Part shown: positions 26,327 through 35,499 of the stretch, one piece after another
Layout of the letters: every line of letters starts with the position of its first letter
How positions within the stretch are numbered: the first letter of the stretch is position 1
From: Reinekea forsetii
GTDB lineage: Bacteria; Pseudomonadota; Gammaproteobacteria; Pseudomonadales; Natronospirillaceae
Assembly (NCBI RefSeq): GCF_002795845.1
Contig: NZ_CP011797.1
Location: 829,501-893,500 of the forward strand
Direction: 5' to 3'
DNA length: 64,000 bases
Translations under genes and position numbers: made by a program
Notes under the pieces: model-generated
Seen by the model: the letters and a program-made list of their open reading frames with translations, nothing else
Told to the model about the DNA's origin: nothing
Database searches by the model: none

Positions 26327-26680
26327 AAAAGCCTGCAACAGCCGAGTCATTACCTGAGACCGCAAAGCGAGTGAGGGCTCGGCGGTCCTCAGACAAGCCC
26401 CGAATAAACTCGCCTCGCTCCCATACTCCAAACTAATCCTTTATGAATTGGACACACTTTTAATTTAGTTTTACCCCGAAGTTGTAAATGAAAGGGCTTG
26501 TCCCAACAGGGATACCTTGCCGGCGGCCTGATCGGCTATCGCAAGCTGGGTTAAAGTCATCGGCCTGAACGCAGTTTTTATCAGGCAGTCGCGTGAACTG
26601 CCTGACGATTCAATTTGCAGCCTTGCCCGTGCCCCCAAATCCCTTTACCTACCAGAAGATGCCCTCGGTAATTTGGGCCT
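26327..26680. other. Intergenic region at the right edge of the arabinose block
   Basis: Contains a bulged dyad (CTGAGACCGC at 26354 with GCGGTCCTCAG at 26382-26392), a GACAAGCCC motif near 26392 repeated inverted as GGGCTTGTC near 26494, the rhodanese 3'-end remnant (26517-26554), and a TCAGGCAGT/ACTGCCTGA hairpin (26581-26605). No intact gene is present. Confidence 0.55.
26517..26554 (+). pseudogene. Remnant or duplicate of the rhodanese gene 3' end
   Basis: The first 25 bases are identical to 14570-14594 inside the rhodanese gene. The next codons differ in DNA yet give AGGLIGYRKLG-stop against AGGLIGYRQLG-stop. The frame closes with a stop only about nine codons upstream of the repeat, so no gene is left. 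Such a 3'-end duplicate is what gene-end integration or a partial duplication would leave behind. Confidence 0.8.
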
Positions 26681-27718
26681 CTAAGTTTGTGTCCTCATTA
26701 TCAGACGATCGGTCATACCGGCACCGAGCCACATAAACAGCAGCGCAGTCCAGGATGTCAGTGACAGCACGGCACCACCGGTGACCCCAGCACCGACCGC
26801 ACAGCCCCCCGCCAACATGCCACCGAAGCCCATCAGGGGTGCGCCGATGAGATAGCGAATCATACCGGTGTCAGCGGTAAAGGCTTCCAGCTGGAATTCC
26901 TTGGTTACAAGCGACGCCAGCATGGACCCCAGAAAAACGCCCGGTACCAGTCCGGTCCCGAAGTTAAGCGGAAGAGTCGGCGAGGTAATCACGGCCATCA
27001 GGGTATCGGCGGAAGGGCCAGTGAAGGTGACCGATTGGATCTTGACGATTTCATACGACCAAGAGGCATGCCAGCTGGTCATCAACCAGCCCAGCGCAAT
27101 TGAACATCCGGTGAGCACCGAATAGCCGATCACCTTGGTAGAGAGGCGATTGCGTAGGGTAATCAAAATGCTAAATGCCATAAGCAGCAGCGAAACCATA
27201 AACGGCGCACCATTGGGCAGATAAAAGGCTAGATTTCGGACATTGCCGGAAATAAGCCACCAAGCAGTAATCCATTCGCGCAGCGGTGATAATATGCCGG
27301 TATAGGCCGCTTGCGCGATAATGGTGACTATTAGGCCGGTGGTTAGGGCGCGCATATTCCCGGTCGCCGACAGCACCAGCAGTCGGCTGGCACAGCCTCG
27401 GGCTAAAATCATGCCTGCGCCAAACATCAGGCCGCCCACGATCGCGCCGGAAAGCGACCCAGTACCGGTGAGTTGGCGGATCGAATCGGGCGATAGAGTG
27501 CCGAGACTGAACTGCAACTGGGTCAATACCAGGGCGGTTGAAAAGACCAGCAACCAAATGGCGACCTTAGGACCCAGGTGAGCATGCCAAAACTCGATGG
27601 TAGCAGCACGCAGACAAAATCGGCTCTGTTGCGCCGCGACACCAAATAGCAATCCAACGATGACACCAGTCAGAATTAGGAGGTTATCGTCCCCGAGCTG
27701 TTCCAGAAAGTCAGTCAT
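26681..27718 (-). CDS. YeeE/YedE-family sulfur (thiosulfate) transporter
   Basis: A 345-residue inner-membrane protein with about nine or ten hydrophobic segments and the conserved cysteine motifs of the YeeE/YedE (DUF395, TsuA) family: QQSRFCLRAA near the N-terminus, ARGCASRLLVL in the middle and AGGCAVGAGVTGG near the C-terminus. Characterised members import thiosulfate by relaying it between these cysteines. The rhodanese at 14260, and the rhodanese remnant immediately downstream of this gene, fit a sulfur-handling role, since the two families are often neighbours. The stop codon lies about 125 bases beyond the remnant. Whether the substrate is thiosulfate or another sulfur compound is not determined by sequence. 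Confidence 0.88.
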   Translation of the reverse strand: MTDFLEQLGDDNLLILTGVIVGLLFGVAAQQSRFCLRAATIEFWHAHLGPKVAIWLLVFSTALVLTQLQFSLGTLSPDSIRQLTGTGSLSGAIVGGLMFGAGMILARGCASRLLVLSATGNMRALTTGLIVTIIAQAAYTGILSPLREWITAWWLISGNVRNLAFYLPNGAPFMVSLLLMAFSILITLRNRLSTKVIGYSVLTGCSIALGWLMTSWHASWSYEIVKIQSVTFTGPSADTLMAVITSPTLPLNFGTGLVPGVFLGSMLASLVTKEFQLEAFTADTGMIRYLIGAPLMGFGGMLAGGCAVGAGVTGGAVLSLTSWTALLFMWLGAGMTDRLIMRTQT

Positions 27719-27853
27719 CTAAGGGCCCTGTGCGAGGATGCGAACGGTTAATGCGAAGGACCAATATAGCACGTATATTATTATTTACTTATTTAGCGGG
27801 GGCGAATATTCGGATGCACGGCTGGGGTCCGTGTTTTTAGGACTAGGTGACAT

Positions 27854-27880
27854 AAAAAAGGCGCCCATTCAGGCGCCTTT
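27854..27880 (-). terminator. Rho-independent terminator, probably of the DoxX-like gene
   Basis: AAAGGCGCC, six-base loop, GGCGCCTTT, with A-run and T-run flanks; read on the minus strand the stem is followed by TTTTTTATG, about 45 bases after the stop codon. Confidence 0.85.
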
Positions 27881-27924
27881 ATTTATAACTACAAACCGCA
27901 GTCGCACTGGGCGATCGGGGCGCT

Positions 27925-28290
27925 TTATTGGTTGCGGTATTGCCGTTCTAGTACCACGGTAACAGCCAAAATAACCAATAAAAACAAGCCTGGAACCGCA
28001 TTGGCTATCGGATCACCACTGAGTATATGCGACGCTACGGCACCCACTAACGCCACTGAGAAACCTGCATAACCCCATTGGCGCAGCGTATCGGAGACCG
28101 GCTGGAGTATTGCAGCGATGCCAATCAGATAGGCGACGCCGAGTATGGTCATTAAAAACAGTGGGTATCCCATGGCATCAAACGATTGCACCAGGGCTGG
28201 ATTGGTTGTCAGCTTGGCCATTGCGGTCGCCGCCATGGCCAGTGAAAACAGTCCACTGAGCGCATAGAAGCTTATTTTAATTTTGTTCAT
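27925..28290 (-). CDS. DoxX-like small membrane protein
   Basis: 121 residues with four predicted transmembrane helices (about 8-27, 43-64, 72-90, 97-114). The pattern LSGLFSLAMAATAMAKL, MGYPLFLMTILGVAYLIGIAAIL is that of DoxX-like family members, whose biochemical role is generally unknown. It is divergent from a LysR-type regulator gene, the common LysR-target arrangement, so it is probably controlled by that protein. Its own terminator makes it monocistronic. Confidence 0.75.
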   Translation of the reverse strand: MNKIKISFYALSGLFSLAMAATAMAKLTTNPALVQSFDAMGYPLFLMTILGVAYLIGIAAILQPVSDTLRQWGYAGFSVALVGAVASHILSGDPIANAVPGLFLLVILAVTVVLERQYRNQ

Positions 28291-28406
28291 AGTTTGAATC
28301 CTTATTAGGTTAGCTCCAGCTTATCTATTTTAAATTAGCAGTGATACGATAGTTAATGCAAAGTTAAATTGCATAATTGCAATATTTCTACCTAGAGGTA
28401 CTGGAT

Positions 28407-29282
28407 ATGGACTGGAATGATTTAAAATATCTCATCGCAGTAGCCGACTCCGGTTCGCTTAAGGCCGCGGCCAAACATCTGGGCGTAAATCATACGACGG
28501 TGTGGCGGAAAATGCAGAGCCTGGAGGAACACTTAGATTGCCAGTTGTTCACGTCGAGCCGCAGCGGTTATCTGTTAACCGAGCCGGGTGAGGCCATCTT
28601 AGCCGACGCTCGGAGAATGGCCTCGTTGGTGGGCAGCATACATTTTCAGTCTCAGGCACGGCTCACCGAAATACGTGGCCTGATTCGCATCACGGCACCG
28701 GGTGAAATCGCCTTTGAGTTACTGCCCTCGATTATCGCCGAATTTCAGTTGAGCTATCCGAAGGTTGAGTTTGAAATTTTGGAAGATGTTCGCTCATTGA
28801 ATATTTCCAATCGTGAAGCCGATATCGCAATTCGGGCCAGCTCGGCAGTACCCGACAACCTGATAGGCCGCAAAATTCGCGACGTGCATTGGGGTCTCTT
28901 TGCCAGTCAGGAATTTATTCAGACGCATAATATTAATTTCGAATCAGGAGATTATGTGTTTGATGGACTGCCGGTTATACCCTATCGGCTGTTCGCTTCA
29001 CCGGCGGCGCGCTGGTTTAATGAAAAGACATTGAATAACCCGCGGCCGGTTGCAACCAACCGGATCATCGGTGCTTACCAGTGTGCCCTGCAGCATTTGG
29101 GTATTGCTTTGCTGCCAGAGTTACGCTCTGAGCCGCTGCAGGAACTCTATCGATTACCGGCCCAGTTTAATTCCCAGGTCTGGTTGCTCGCCAATAAGGA
29201 CTTGCGCAATACCATCCGAATTAAAACTTTTTGGGATTTTTTGCAAACCCGACTGGTGGACTATTTTCCCGACACCCCCTAA
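28407..29282 (+). CDS. LysR-family transcriptional regulator
   Basis: A regulator of about 291 residues with an N-terminal winged helix (MDWNDLKYLIAVADSGSLKAAAKHLGVNHTTVWRKMQSLEEHL) and a C-terminal effector-binding domain. The helix-turn-helix is of the VxxTTVxRK type seen in a LysR subgroup that often governs small membrane proteins. The start at 28407 is preferred because it matches the family N-terminus and has AGAGG in front; an ATG 30 bases earlier is in frame. Divergent from the DoxX-like gene, with about 115 bases between the starts. The inducer is unknown. Confidence 0.88.
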   Translation: MDWNDLKYLIAVADSGSLKAAAKHLGVNHTTVWRKMQSLEEHLDCQLFTSSRSGYLLTEPGEAILADARRMASLVGSIHFQSQARLTEIRGLIRITAPGEIAFELLPSIIAEFQLSYPKVEFEILEDVRSLNISNREADIAIRASSAVPDNLIGRKIRDVHWGLFASQEFIQTHNINFESGDYVFDGLPVIPYRLFASPAARWFNEKTLNNPRPVATNRIIGAYQCALQHLGIALLPELRSEPLQELYRLPAQFNSQVWLLANKDLRNTIRIKTFWDFLQTRLVDYFPDTP

Positions 29283-29333
29283 TGGCCGAGACCCGATGCA
29301 GTAGCCGCCTAGCCGGTTATTATGTGTCGCTTG

Positions 29334-31262
29334 TTAGGCACTGGTTTTCTTGCGCGCACGTTTCTTTTTACCGAATACCTTAGCCGTCCCCAGTCCTTTC
29401 AATTGCGTCGGCACCACACTGCGACTGGCCAATGTCATAGCTTGCAATTGTTCAGTCAAGGGGTCCATTAGGGCCTGGTATTGGCCACGCCCCTCGGCGA
29501 TGGCGGTGAGTTGGGCCTCCCACTGTGCCGTCATATCGGGTGTCGTCGCGACATCGGGCAAGGCGGTGATAAAGATACGCCCGGTATCGGTGGCAACAAT
29601 GCTCTTGCCCTGGCGCAGCAGAAAACCGCGCTTAAACAACAGCTCGATGATGCCGGCGCGTGTGGCTTCGGTGCCTAAGCCATCGGTATCCTTAAGAATC
29701 TTGCGTACCGCCGGATCGCTGACGTGTGCTCCGATCCCAGTCATGGCCGCCAGCAGTGTGGCGTCGCTGTAGGGCTTGGGCGCACTGGTGGCCTTCTCCA
29801 GCAGATCGGCCTGCAGCGAGCTCAGCAGCTGCCCCTTGGTCAGGTTGGGCAACAGCTGGTCAGCGTCCTCAGCCGGATCGCCAGCCTTGGCCGAACGCTT
29901 CGGAAACAGCTGCTTCCAGCCCTCAACCTTGGGTTCTATCGCCTTGGCGATAAAGCTACCGGCCGCAATGCTGACCTCAACCTCGGTGCTGGCAAATTCA
30001 TAGGGCGCCATAAACTGGATCAAATAGTTACGACTGACCAGGCCATAGACCTGACCCTGTGCCTTACTGAGGCCGCTGTGTCGTTTCAGTGTTGGGATGA
30101 TGGCGTGGTGGGCGCTGACCTTGGTGTCGTTCCAGGCGCGAGATTTTTGCTGCAAATTAAGCGGCAGGGTGGCAATGGCCTGGCCGTTGAGCTGGCCCAG
30201 GTTGTGCTCGATGGCGGCCACCACGGTGGCCGCCTGGCTGTGATGCTCGGTGGGCAGAAAGCGACAGTCCGAGCGCGGATAGGTGATCAGCTGGTATTTT
30301 TCGTACAACTCTTGGCAAATATCCAAGGTTTGTTGTGCGCTCAGGCCGAAGGCCTTGCTGGCATCGATCTGCAGAGTCGACAGACTATAGGGCAGCGCCG
30401 CAGACTGCTTTTTATGCTCGCGTTGCAGTCGACTCACGGTGCCAGTTTGGCCACTGATCCGGCGCGCAACATTGTCGGCTAACGCGCGCGACAAATTGCG
30501 CCCTTGCTCATCGAGATAGGGCTGGCAGGCCGCGCTCGGTTGCCATTTGGCCTTGAAGCGTTCGCCGGTTGCTGTTGCCAATTGGGCCCAGACTTCATAA
30601 AAGGGATGGCTGACAAAGGCTGCTATCGCCAGATCGCGTCGGACCACCAAACCCAAGACTGGAGTCTGCACCCGCCCGACCGACAACACCCCCTTATAGC
30701 CGACTTGCTGACCTTGCAGCGTATAGGCGCGGGTTAGGTTGATGCCATAGAGCCAGTCGGCTCGGGAGCGCGCCAGGGCGGAGGTCGACAGGGGGATAAA
30801 GTCTTGATTGCGGCGTAAGTTGGCTACCGCCTGACTGACCGCGGCTGGATTGAGATCATTGATCAGGCAGCGCTGAACCGCAGCTTTTTTATCGCCCTTG
30901 ACGCCTAAAAAGTTGATCAGTTCATCGACCAATAACTGGCCTTCTCGGTCTGGGTCGCCGGCATGCACCAGTGAACTGGCCTGTTTAACCAGGCTGCGTA
31001 AGACGCCCAGTTGCTTGCTGGTGTTGCGTTTTGGCGTCAGCAACCACTTTTCAGGAATGATCGGCAGATGCTCATGCGACCACTTCTTAAAGGCTGGGTT
31101 ATAGGCCTCAGGCGCCTGCAACTCGAGCAGGTGACCGATGCACCAGCTGACCGTATCGCCATTGGCGGCGGTAACAAAGCCCTCACCTTTTTTCAGAGGC
31201 TTGGGCAGGACCTCGGCAATGGCTCGGCCCAGGCTGGGTTTTTCCGCAATAAAGAGACGCAT
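29334..31262 (-). CDS. topB: DNA topoisomerase III
   Basis: A type IA topoisomerase, 642 residues, that decatenates replication and recombination intermediates. Toprim domain with FIAEKPSLGRAIAEVLP and HAGDPDREGQLLVDE, then a GVLSVGRVQTPVLGLVV block and the active-site Tyr in QLITYPRSDCRFLP. The C-terminus is short and ends in basic residues (GKKKRARKKTSA), without the four-Cys zinc fingers of topoisomerase I. A near-ideal LexA box lies 26 bases upstream of the ATG, so the gene is probably part of the SOS response. Confidence 0.96.
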   Translation of the reverse strand: MRLFIAEKPSLGRAIAEVLPKPLKKGEGFVTAANGDTVSWCIGHLLELQAPEAYNPAFKKWSHEHLPIIPEKWLLTPKRNTSKQLGVLRSLVKQASSLVHAGDPDREGQLLVDELINFLGVKGDKKAAVQRCLINDLNPAAVSQAVANLRRNQDFIPLSTSALARSRADWLYGINLTRAYTLQGQQVGYKGVLSVGRVQTPVLGLVVRRDLAIAAFVSHPFYEVWAQLATATGERFKAKWQPSAACQPYLDEQGRNLSRALADNVARRISGQTGTVSRLQREHKKQSAALPYSLSTLQIDASKAFGLSAQQTLDICQELYEKYQLITYPRSDCRFLPTEHHSQAATVVAAIEHNLGQLNGQAIATLPLNLQQKSRAWNDTKVSAHHAIIPTLKRHSGLSKAQGQVYGLVSRNYLIQFMAPYEFASTEVEVSIAAGSFIAKAIEPKVEGWKQLFPKRSAKAGDPAEDADQLLPNLTKGQLLSSLQADLLEKATSAPKPYSDATLLAAMTGIGAHVSDPAVRKILKDTDGLGTEATRAGIIELLFKRGFLLRQGKSIVATDTGRIFITALPDVATTPDMTAQWEAQLTAIAEGRGQYQALMDPLTEQLQAMTLASRSVVPTQLKGLGTAKVFGKKKRARKKTSA

Positions 31263-31287
31263 CAGAGGCTAAACCGCAACTAATTAA

Positions 31288-31303
31288 CTGTATTTATATA
31301 CAG
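31288..31303. promoter_or_regulatory. LexA (SOS) box upstream of topB
   Basis: CTGT, eight A/T bases, ACAG, within AACTGTATTTATATACAGTAA, which is close to the E. coli consensus TACTG-(TA)5-CAGTA. On the minus strand its TATAAA core could also be the topB -10 box, so LexA would block the promoter directly. Confidence 0.85.
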
Positions 31304-31480
31304 TAATCTATTGTCGCGCCTTTTTGAAGGCCTGAATCTCTTATCAGGCACAATTTGCGCCGATACTCCGGTGGACAGGCTGAGTCAGCTTGGCCCGGCG
31401 CGCCGAATAAAGGGTTGCCTCCAAACCCGTAAGCCCTAAACTGCGCACTTGCCCCCCCATTTTCTAGGCCAATCCAGCAT

Positions 31481-31861
31481 ATGAGCACCCACCCTGATAA
31501 GCGCTATAGACCTCGGTCGAGACGCTGGATCTCCCAGCTTCTGTTCCTGTTCGCCGTCGGTGGACTGGCACTGGGGTATCAGTTCGGCTGGTTACCCAAG
31601 GGCTTGGTGTATTTCTATGGCGCGGCCAGCCTGGTGACCTTTGTAGTTTACGCTTGGGACAAGTATGCGGCCAAAAAAGGTTGGCGGCGCACATCGGAGC
31701 GGTTGCTGCACCTGTTGGCGCTGCTCGGGGGTTGGCCTGGGGCATTGTTGGCGCAACAGTGGCTGCGGCACAAGACGATTAAAAGACGTTTTCGGGTGGT
31801 CTTTTGGCTCACTCTGATGATTAATCTGGGGATACTGTTTTGGTGGTTGTTCAAGCCTTAG
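31481..31861 (+). CDS. DUF1294-family membrane protein
   Basis: 126 residues with a basic N-terminus (RYRPRSRRW) and predicted membrane helices at about 17-36, 42-60 and 104-122. The family pattern YAWDKYAAKKGWRRTSERLLHLLALLGGWPGALLAQQWLRHKTIKRRFRVVFW is that of DUF1294, which is sometimes fused to a cold-shock domain in other bacteria; no such domain is present here. Function unknown. The start lacks a clear ribosome binding site. Divergent from topB by about 220 bases that include the LexA box, which is far from this start. Confidence 0.8.
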   Translation: MSTHPDKRYRPRSRRWISQLLFLFAVGGLALGYQFGWLPKGLVYFYGAASLVTFVVYAWDKYAAKKGWRRTSERLLHLLALLGGWPGALLAQQWLRHKTIKRRFRVVFWLTLMINLGILFWWLFKP

Positions 31862-31990
31862 GTCATGCGCGCGTGCGCGTCAGCGTTCGCTAGCCGGCCC
31901 ATCGGGCCCAGAAAAGACCGGTTGTACTTTAATGTCAATGTTTCATACTTGCGCCAACCTAAACTTTTCGACCTTAAATAGGATCTTGTT

Positions 31991-33289
31991 ATGCGAATTA
32001 TTGTAGTGGGTGGGGGCGCCGGCGGCTTGGAGCTGGCAACCAAGTTGGGCCGACGCTATGGCAAAAAAAAGCAAGCCGAGGTAACGCTGATCGATCGCAA
32101 CAATAGCCATCTGTGGAAGCCGCTGCTGCATGAGGTCGCCAGTGGCAGCCTGGATATGGGGGTCGATTCTCTGAGCTATAGAGCCCATGCTTTTAACCAT
32201 CATTTTCGTTTTAAGCTCGGTTCCCTCAGCGGTATCGATCGCAGTGAAAAAACCATCACCCTGGCGCCACTGAGCGATGATGAAGGTCAGGCGGTACTGC
32301 CCGAACGCACCCTGAACTACGATATTCTGGTGCTGGCCCTGGGCAGCGTGACCAATGATTTTGGCACCCCTGGCGTGCGCGATAATGCCATTTTCCTCGA
32401 TGCCCCAAGCCAGGCGGAACGCTTCCACCGCAAGTTGTTGAACGGCCTATTGAAGTTGAATGGTCGGGCGCAAAGCGATGCCGATGCGGTTTACCGAATC
32501 GCCATTGTCGGAGCCGGTGCTACCGGCGTGGAGCTGTCGGCCGAATTGCACAATACCTTTAATATTATGCGCGCCTACGGCCTCAGTGAACTGAAGTCGG
32601 AACAACTGAAAATATCCTTGATCGAGGCTGGCCCGCGGATCTTGCCGGCATTGCCGGAACGTATTTCGGCCTCGGCGCACAAGGAGTTGGTGGCTCTGGG
32701 TATCGATGTCAAGATCAATACCCTGGTTGCCCGGTCCGATCCGGGTGCCTTTGTGACCAAAGATGAGCAGGTAATTGATGCCGATATTCTGGTCTGGGCG
32801 GCCGGCATCAAGGTGCCCGACCAGTTTGCCGCCATGTCCGATTTGGCAACCAATCGCATCAACCAATGGCAGGTTCGACCCACCCTGCAGACCACATTAG
32901 ACGATCATATTTATGCCCTCGGTGACTGCGCCTCCTGCCCGATGGCGGACGGTAAGACCGTGCCACCACGCGCCCAATCGGCGCACCAGATGGCCAGTCA
33001 TGTGTACCAAAATATCCGCCTGCAATTGGCCGGCGAAACGACCTTAAAAGCCTATGTCTATACCGATTATGGATCCTTAGTAAATCTCAGTCGCTATTCG
33101 ACGGTCGGCAGTCTGATGGGCAATCTAACGCGTGGTACCATGTTGATCGAGGGTCGTATCGCTCGGTTTATGTATGTCTCCCTCTATCGAATGCATCAAC
33201 TGGCCTTGCACGGTTGGTTTAAGACCGGTCTGCGTATCCTGTCTGATAGTCTGAATAAGGTGCTACGTCCGCGCCTAAAACTGCACTGA
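31991..33289 (+). CDS. ndh: Type II NADH dehydrogenase (NDH-2)
   Basis: A single-subunit, non-proton-pumping NADH:quinone oxidoreductase at the cytoplasmic face of the inner membrane. 432 residues. The FAD-binding N-terminus is [18 protein letters not shown], followed by [24 protein letters not shown]-binding [17 protein letters not shown] and the C-terminal FAD motif [10 protein letters not shown] with [14 protein letters not shown]. The C-terminal amphipathic helices ([20 protein letters not shown]) fit membrane attachment. AGGA lies before the ATG. Transcribed alone and converging on the LysR gene downstream. Confidence 0.95.
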   Translation: MRIIVVGGGAGGLELATKLGRRYGKKKQAEVTLIDRNNSHLWKPLLHEVASGSLDMGVDSLSYRAHAFNHHFRFKLGSLSGIDRSEKTITLAPLSDDEGQAVLPERTLNYDILVLALGSVTNDFGTPGVRDNAIFLDAPSQAERFHRKLLNGLLKLNGRAQSDADAVYRIAIVGAGATGVELSAELHNTFNIMRAYGLSELKSEQLKISLIEAGPRILPALPERISASAHKELVALGIDVKINTLVARSDPGAFVTKDEQVIDADILVWAAGIKVPDQFAAMSDLATNRINQWQVRPTLQTTLDDHIYALGDCASCPMADGKTVPPRAQSAHQMASHVYQNIRLQLAGETTLKAYVYTDYGSLVNLSRYSTVGSLMGNLTRGTMLIEGRIARFMYVSLYRMHQLALHGWFKTGLRILSDSLNKVLRPRLKLH

Positions 33290-33316
33290 GCGAGCTGCTG
33301 CGCCGGCGGCAAGCGG

Positions 33317-34231
33317 CTAAGCGGTGGCGGTCGTTTGGGCAATCCGGTCGACCAGGAAGTCGACCGCGCTTTTAATCTTAGGCACCAGGTAGCGGTGTTT
33401 TTGATAGAGCAGGAATACCGACGCATCCGGGTGCGAAGTGATGGTGACACTCGGTTGCAGGTCGAGCAAAATCAGTTCGCCGCGCGCCAGATAGGGCTCG
33501 GTCACCCATTTGGGCAACAACACTATGCCTGCGCCGGCGAGGGTCTGCGCCATCAACCAGGTGCCATTATTGGAAATGCCCACGGCCGGTGCCGAGACAT
33601 CCTGCCATTGCTGGTCGAAGTAGCTGAGCCAGGGGGTGGGTCCCGTCGGAGTACGAAAATAGAGTCCGGCATGCTGTCGCAGTTCGGCAGGATGGTCGGG
33701 CACGCCAACCCGGGCCAGATAGGTCGGTGCGGCAACCGCAAAGAAACGATTATCGAGCAACTTAATGGCTACCACACGCTCGTTTGGGGCATAGCCCCCG
33801 CGGATCGCAATATCGATATCATCCCGGTTCAGGGTCGACAATTCATCGGTCAAACTGATATCCAAGATGACCTTGGGGTAACGCTTGGCAAATTCGTCCA
33901 ACAGGGGCAGCAGCATGAGCTCACCGAAACCGACCATTGAACTAATTCGCAAGATTCCCATCGGCTCCGTCTGATAGGCGCGCACCGATTCATTGGTTTG
34001 CGCCAATTGGGCCACCAGGGGCCGAACCTGCTTTAAGTAGTTCCGACCCACCTCGGTGAGCTTGACCACCCGAGTCGAGCGCTGGAACAGGTTGGCACCG
34101 AGCTGTTGCTCTAAATCGGCAATACGGCGCGAGACAGACGAGGCCGGCACGGAGAAGCGCCGCGCCGCCTCGGTAAAGTTGCCCGTCTCGGCGACGGCGA
34201 TAAAGTAGTTCAACGCCCTTAATTGGTCCAT
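33317..34231 (-). CDS. LysR-family transcriptional regulator, CrgA-like
   Basis: 304 residues with the N-terminal helix-turn-helix LRALNYFIAVAETGNFTEAARRFSVPASSVSRRIADLEQQLGANLFQRSTR and a C-terminal periplasmic-binding-protein-like sensor domain. The pattern is that of the large CrgA/DmlR-type LysR subgroup. Divergent from the CurA-like NADPH reductase gene with about 150 bases between the starts, so that reductase is the likely target; such pairs often respond to electrophilic or aldehyde compounds. The inducer is unknown. Confidence 0.9.
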   Translation of the reverse strand: MDQLRALNYFIAVAETGNFTEAARRFSVPASSVSRRIADLEQQLGANLFQRSTRVVKLTEVGRNYLKQVRPLVAQLAQTNESVRAYQTEPMGILRISSMVGFGELMLLPLLDEFAKRYPKVILDISLTDELSTLNRDDIDIAIRGGYAPNERVVAIKLLDNRFFAVAAPTYLARVGVPDHPAELRQHAGLYFRTPTGPTPWLSYFDQQWQDVSAPAVGISNNGTWLMAQTLAGAGIVLLPKWVTEPYLARGELILLDLQPSVTITSHPDASVFLLYQKHRYLVPKIKSAVDFLVDRIAQTTATA

Positions 34232-34382
34232 TGGACCTCCATTGTTGTTTTTAAGACAATAAACATTCGCTTATATTGCTGTTTATCTGATTATTTATCT
34301 AGGTAATACTGGTTTCAACAGTTCGGCCGGCATCGAGCCGAGCGGGCTGAGCCCCTTAACCCAGTAATCTTGGAGAAACCCT

Positions 34383-35381
34383 ATGTCGACTTACACCGCA
34401 ATCAACTTGGCCAAACGCCCTTATGGCGCCGCCATCGGCCCTGAACTGTTTGAAGTTGTACACCTGCCAATACCTACCCCCGGAGCGGGCGAGTTACTGA
34501 TTAAGCACACCCATATGTCGCTCGATCCGGCTATGTTGGGCTGGATGAGTCCGGCCACCGATAGCTATATTCCGCCGGTCGATCTGGGTTCGGTGATGCG
34601 CTCGTCCGGTTTTGGTGTGGTCGTTGAATCGAATCACCCAGACTTTGCCGTCGGCGATCAGGTCCAAGGTATGTTCGGCTGGCAGGAGCGGGTGCTCAGC
34701 AACGGCACGGGCCTGACCAAAATTGACGCCACGTTGTCGGCCGAACTGGTGCTCTCGGTGCTGGCCTTGCCGGGGCTTACCGCGACGCAGGGCCTCTATC
34801 GTATTGGTCAACCTAAGGCGGGCGAAACTCTAGTGGTGTCGGGAGCGGCCGGTTCGGTCGGCTCGATCGTTGGCCAGTTGGCCAAGGCTGAAGGCTTACG
34901 GGTTATCGGTGTCGCCGGTGGTGCTGAGAAGTGTGCTTGGCTGATCGATGAGCTGGGCTTCGATGGCGCCATCGATTACAAAGCAGGCAACCTGAACGAT
35001 CAGCTCGAGGCGCTGACCCCCGATGGTATTGATATCTATTTTGAAAATACCGGCGGCGAGATTCAAAATTTGGTCTTTGCGCGCATGAATGCCCATGGCC
35101 GAATCGTTGTCTGCGGCCATATCGCCGACTACCTGACGGCTACGCCGGCACCGGGCCCGAACTGGATGAATATTATCAAGAAGCGCCTGACCATTAAGGG
35201 CTTCACCATGCCCGATCATTTTCAGGATGCACCAGCTCTATTGGGTTTGCTGATGCCTCATCTGATGGCCGGCAAAATCCAATACCGAAGCCATGTCTTG
35301 GACGGTTTGGAATCGGCCATGACCGGCTTGAATTTGTTCTTTAGCGGTGCCAATGAGGGTAAGTTGATCGTTCGACTGTAA
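34383..35381 (+). CDS. NADPH-dependent oxidoreductase, CurA/leukotriene-B4-dehydrogenase-like
   Basis: A zinc-independent medium-chain reductase of 332 residues. Marks: HTHMSLDPAMLGWMS, GVVVESNHPDFAVGDQVQG, LALPGLTATQGLYRIG, the NADPH loop VVSGAAGSVGSIVGQLAKAEGLRVIGVAGG and DIYFENTGGEIQNLVFARMN. No catalytic zinc-binding cysteines are present. Members reduce the double bond of alpha,beta-unsaturated carbonyls such as curcumin or 2-alkenals. GGAG precedes the ATG. Divergent from a LysR regulator that probably controls it. The physiological substrate is unknown. Confidence 0.9.
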   Translation: MSTYTAINLAKRPYGAAIGPELFEVVHLPIPTPGAGELLIKHTHMSLDPAMLGWMSPATDSYIPPVDLGSVMRSSGFGVVVESNHPDFAVGDQVQGMFGWQERVLSNGTGLTKIDATLSAELVLSVLALPGLTATQGLYRIGQPKAGETLVVSGAAGSVGSIVGQLAKAEGLRVIGVAGGAEKCAWLIDELGFDGAIDYKAGNLNDQLEALTPDGIDIYFENTGGEIQNLVFARMNAHGRIVVCGHIADYLTATPAPGPNWMNIIKKRLTIKGFTMPDHFQDAPALLGLLMPHLMAGKIQYRSHVLDGLESAMTGLNLFFSGANEGKLIVRL

Positions 35382-35499
35382 CCTTTCTCCAAGCTTGCGG
35401 CGCGGCCAACCAGTTAGGGTGGTCGCGTCGAGGGTTACTCAAGCTTCGGGTAGCGTTGTGACCAGCGCTTGCTCGGGTTCTAGAGGCAGGGAAACGGAT

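Noticed and set aside
14608-26554. Mobile element with its own integrase
   Set aside because: No integrase, transposase or recombinase is encoded in the block; only the flanking repeats suggest integration.
29724-30482. 252-codon plus-strand frame opposite topB
   Set aside because: Antisense shadow of a strongly conserved topoisomerase gene with no recognisable domain.
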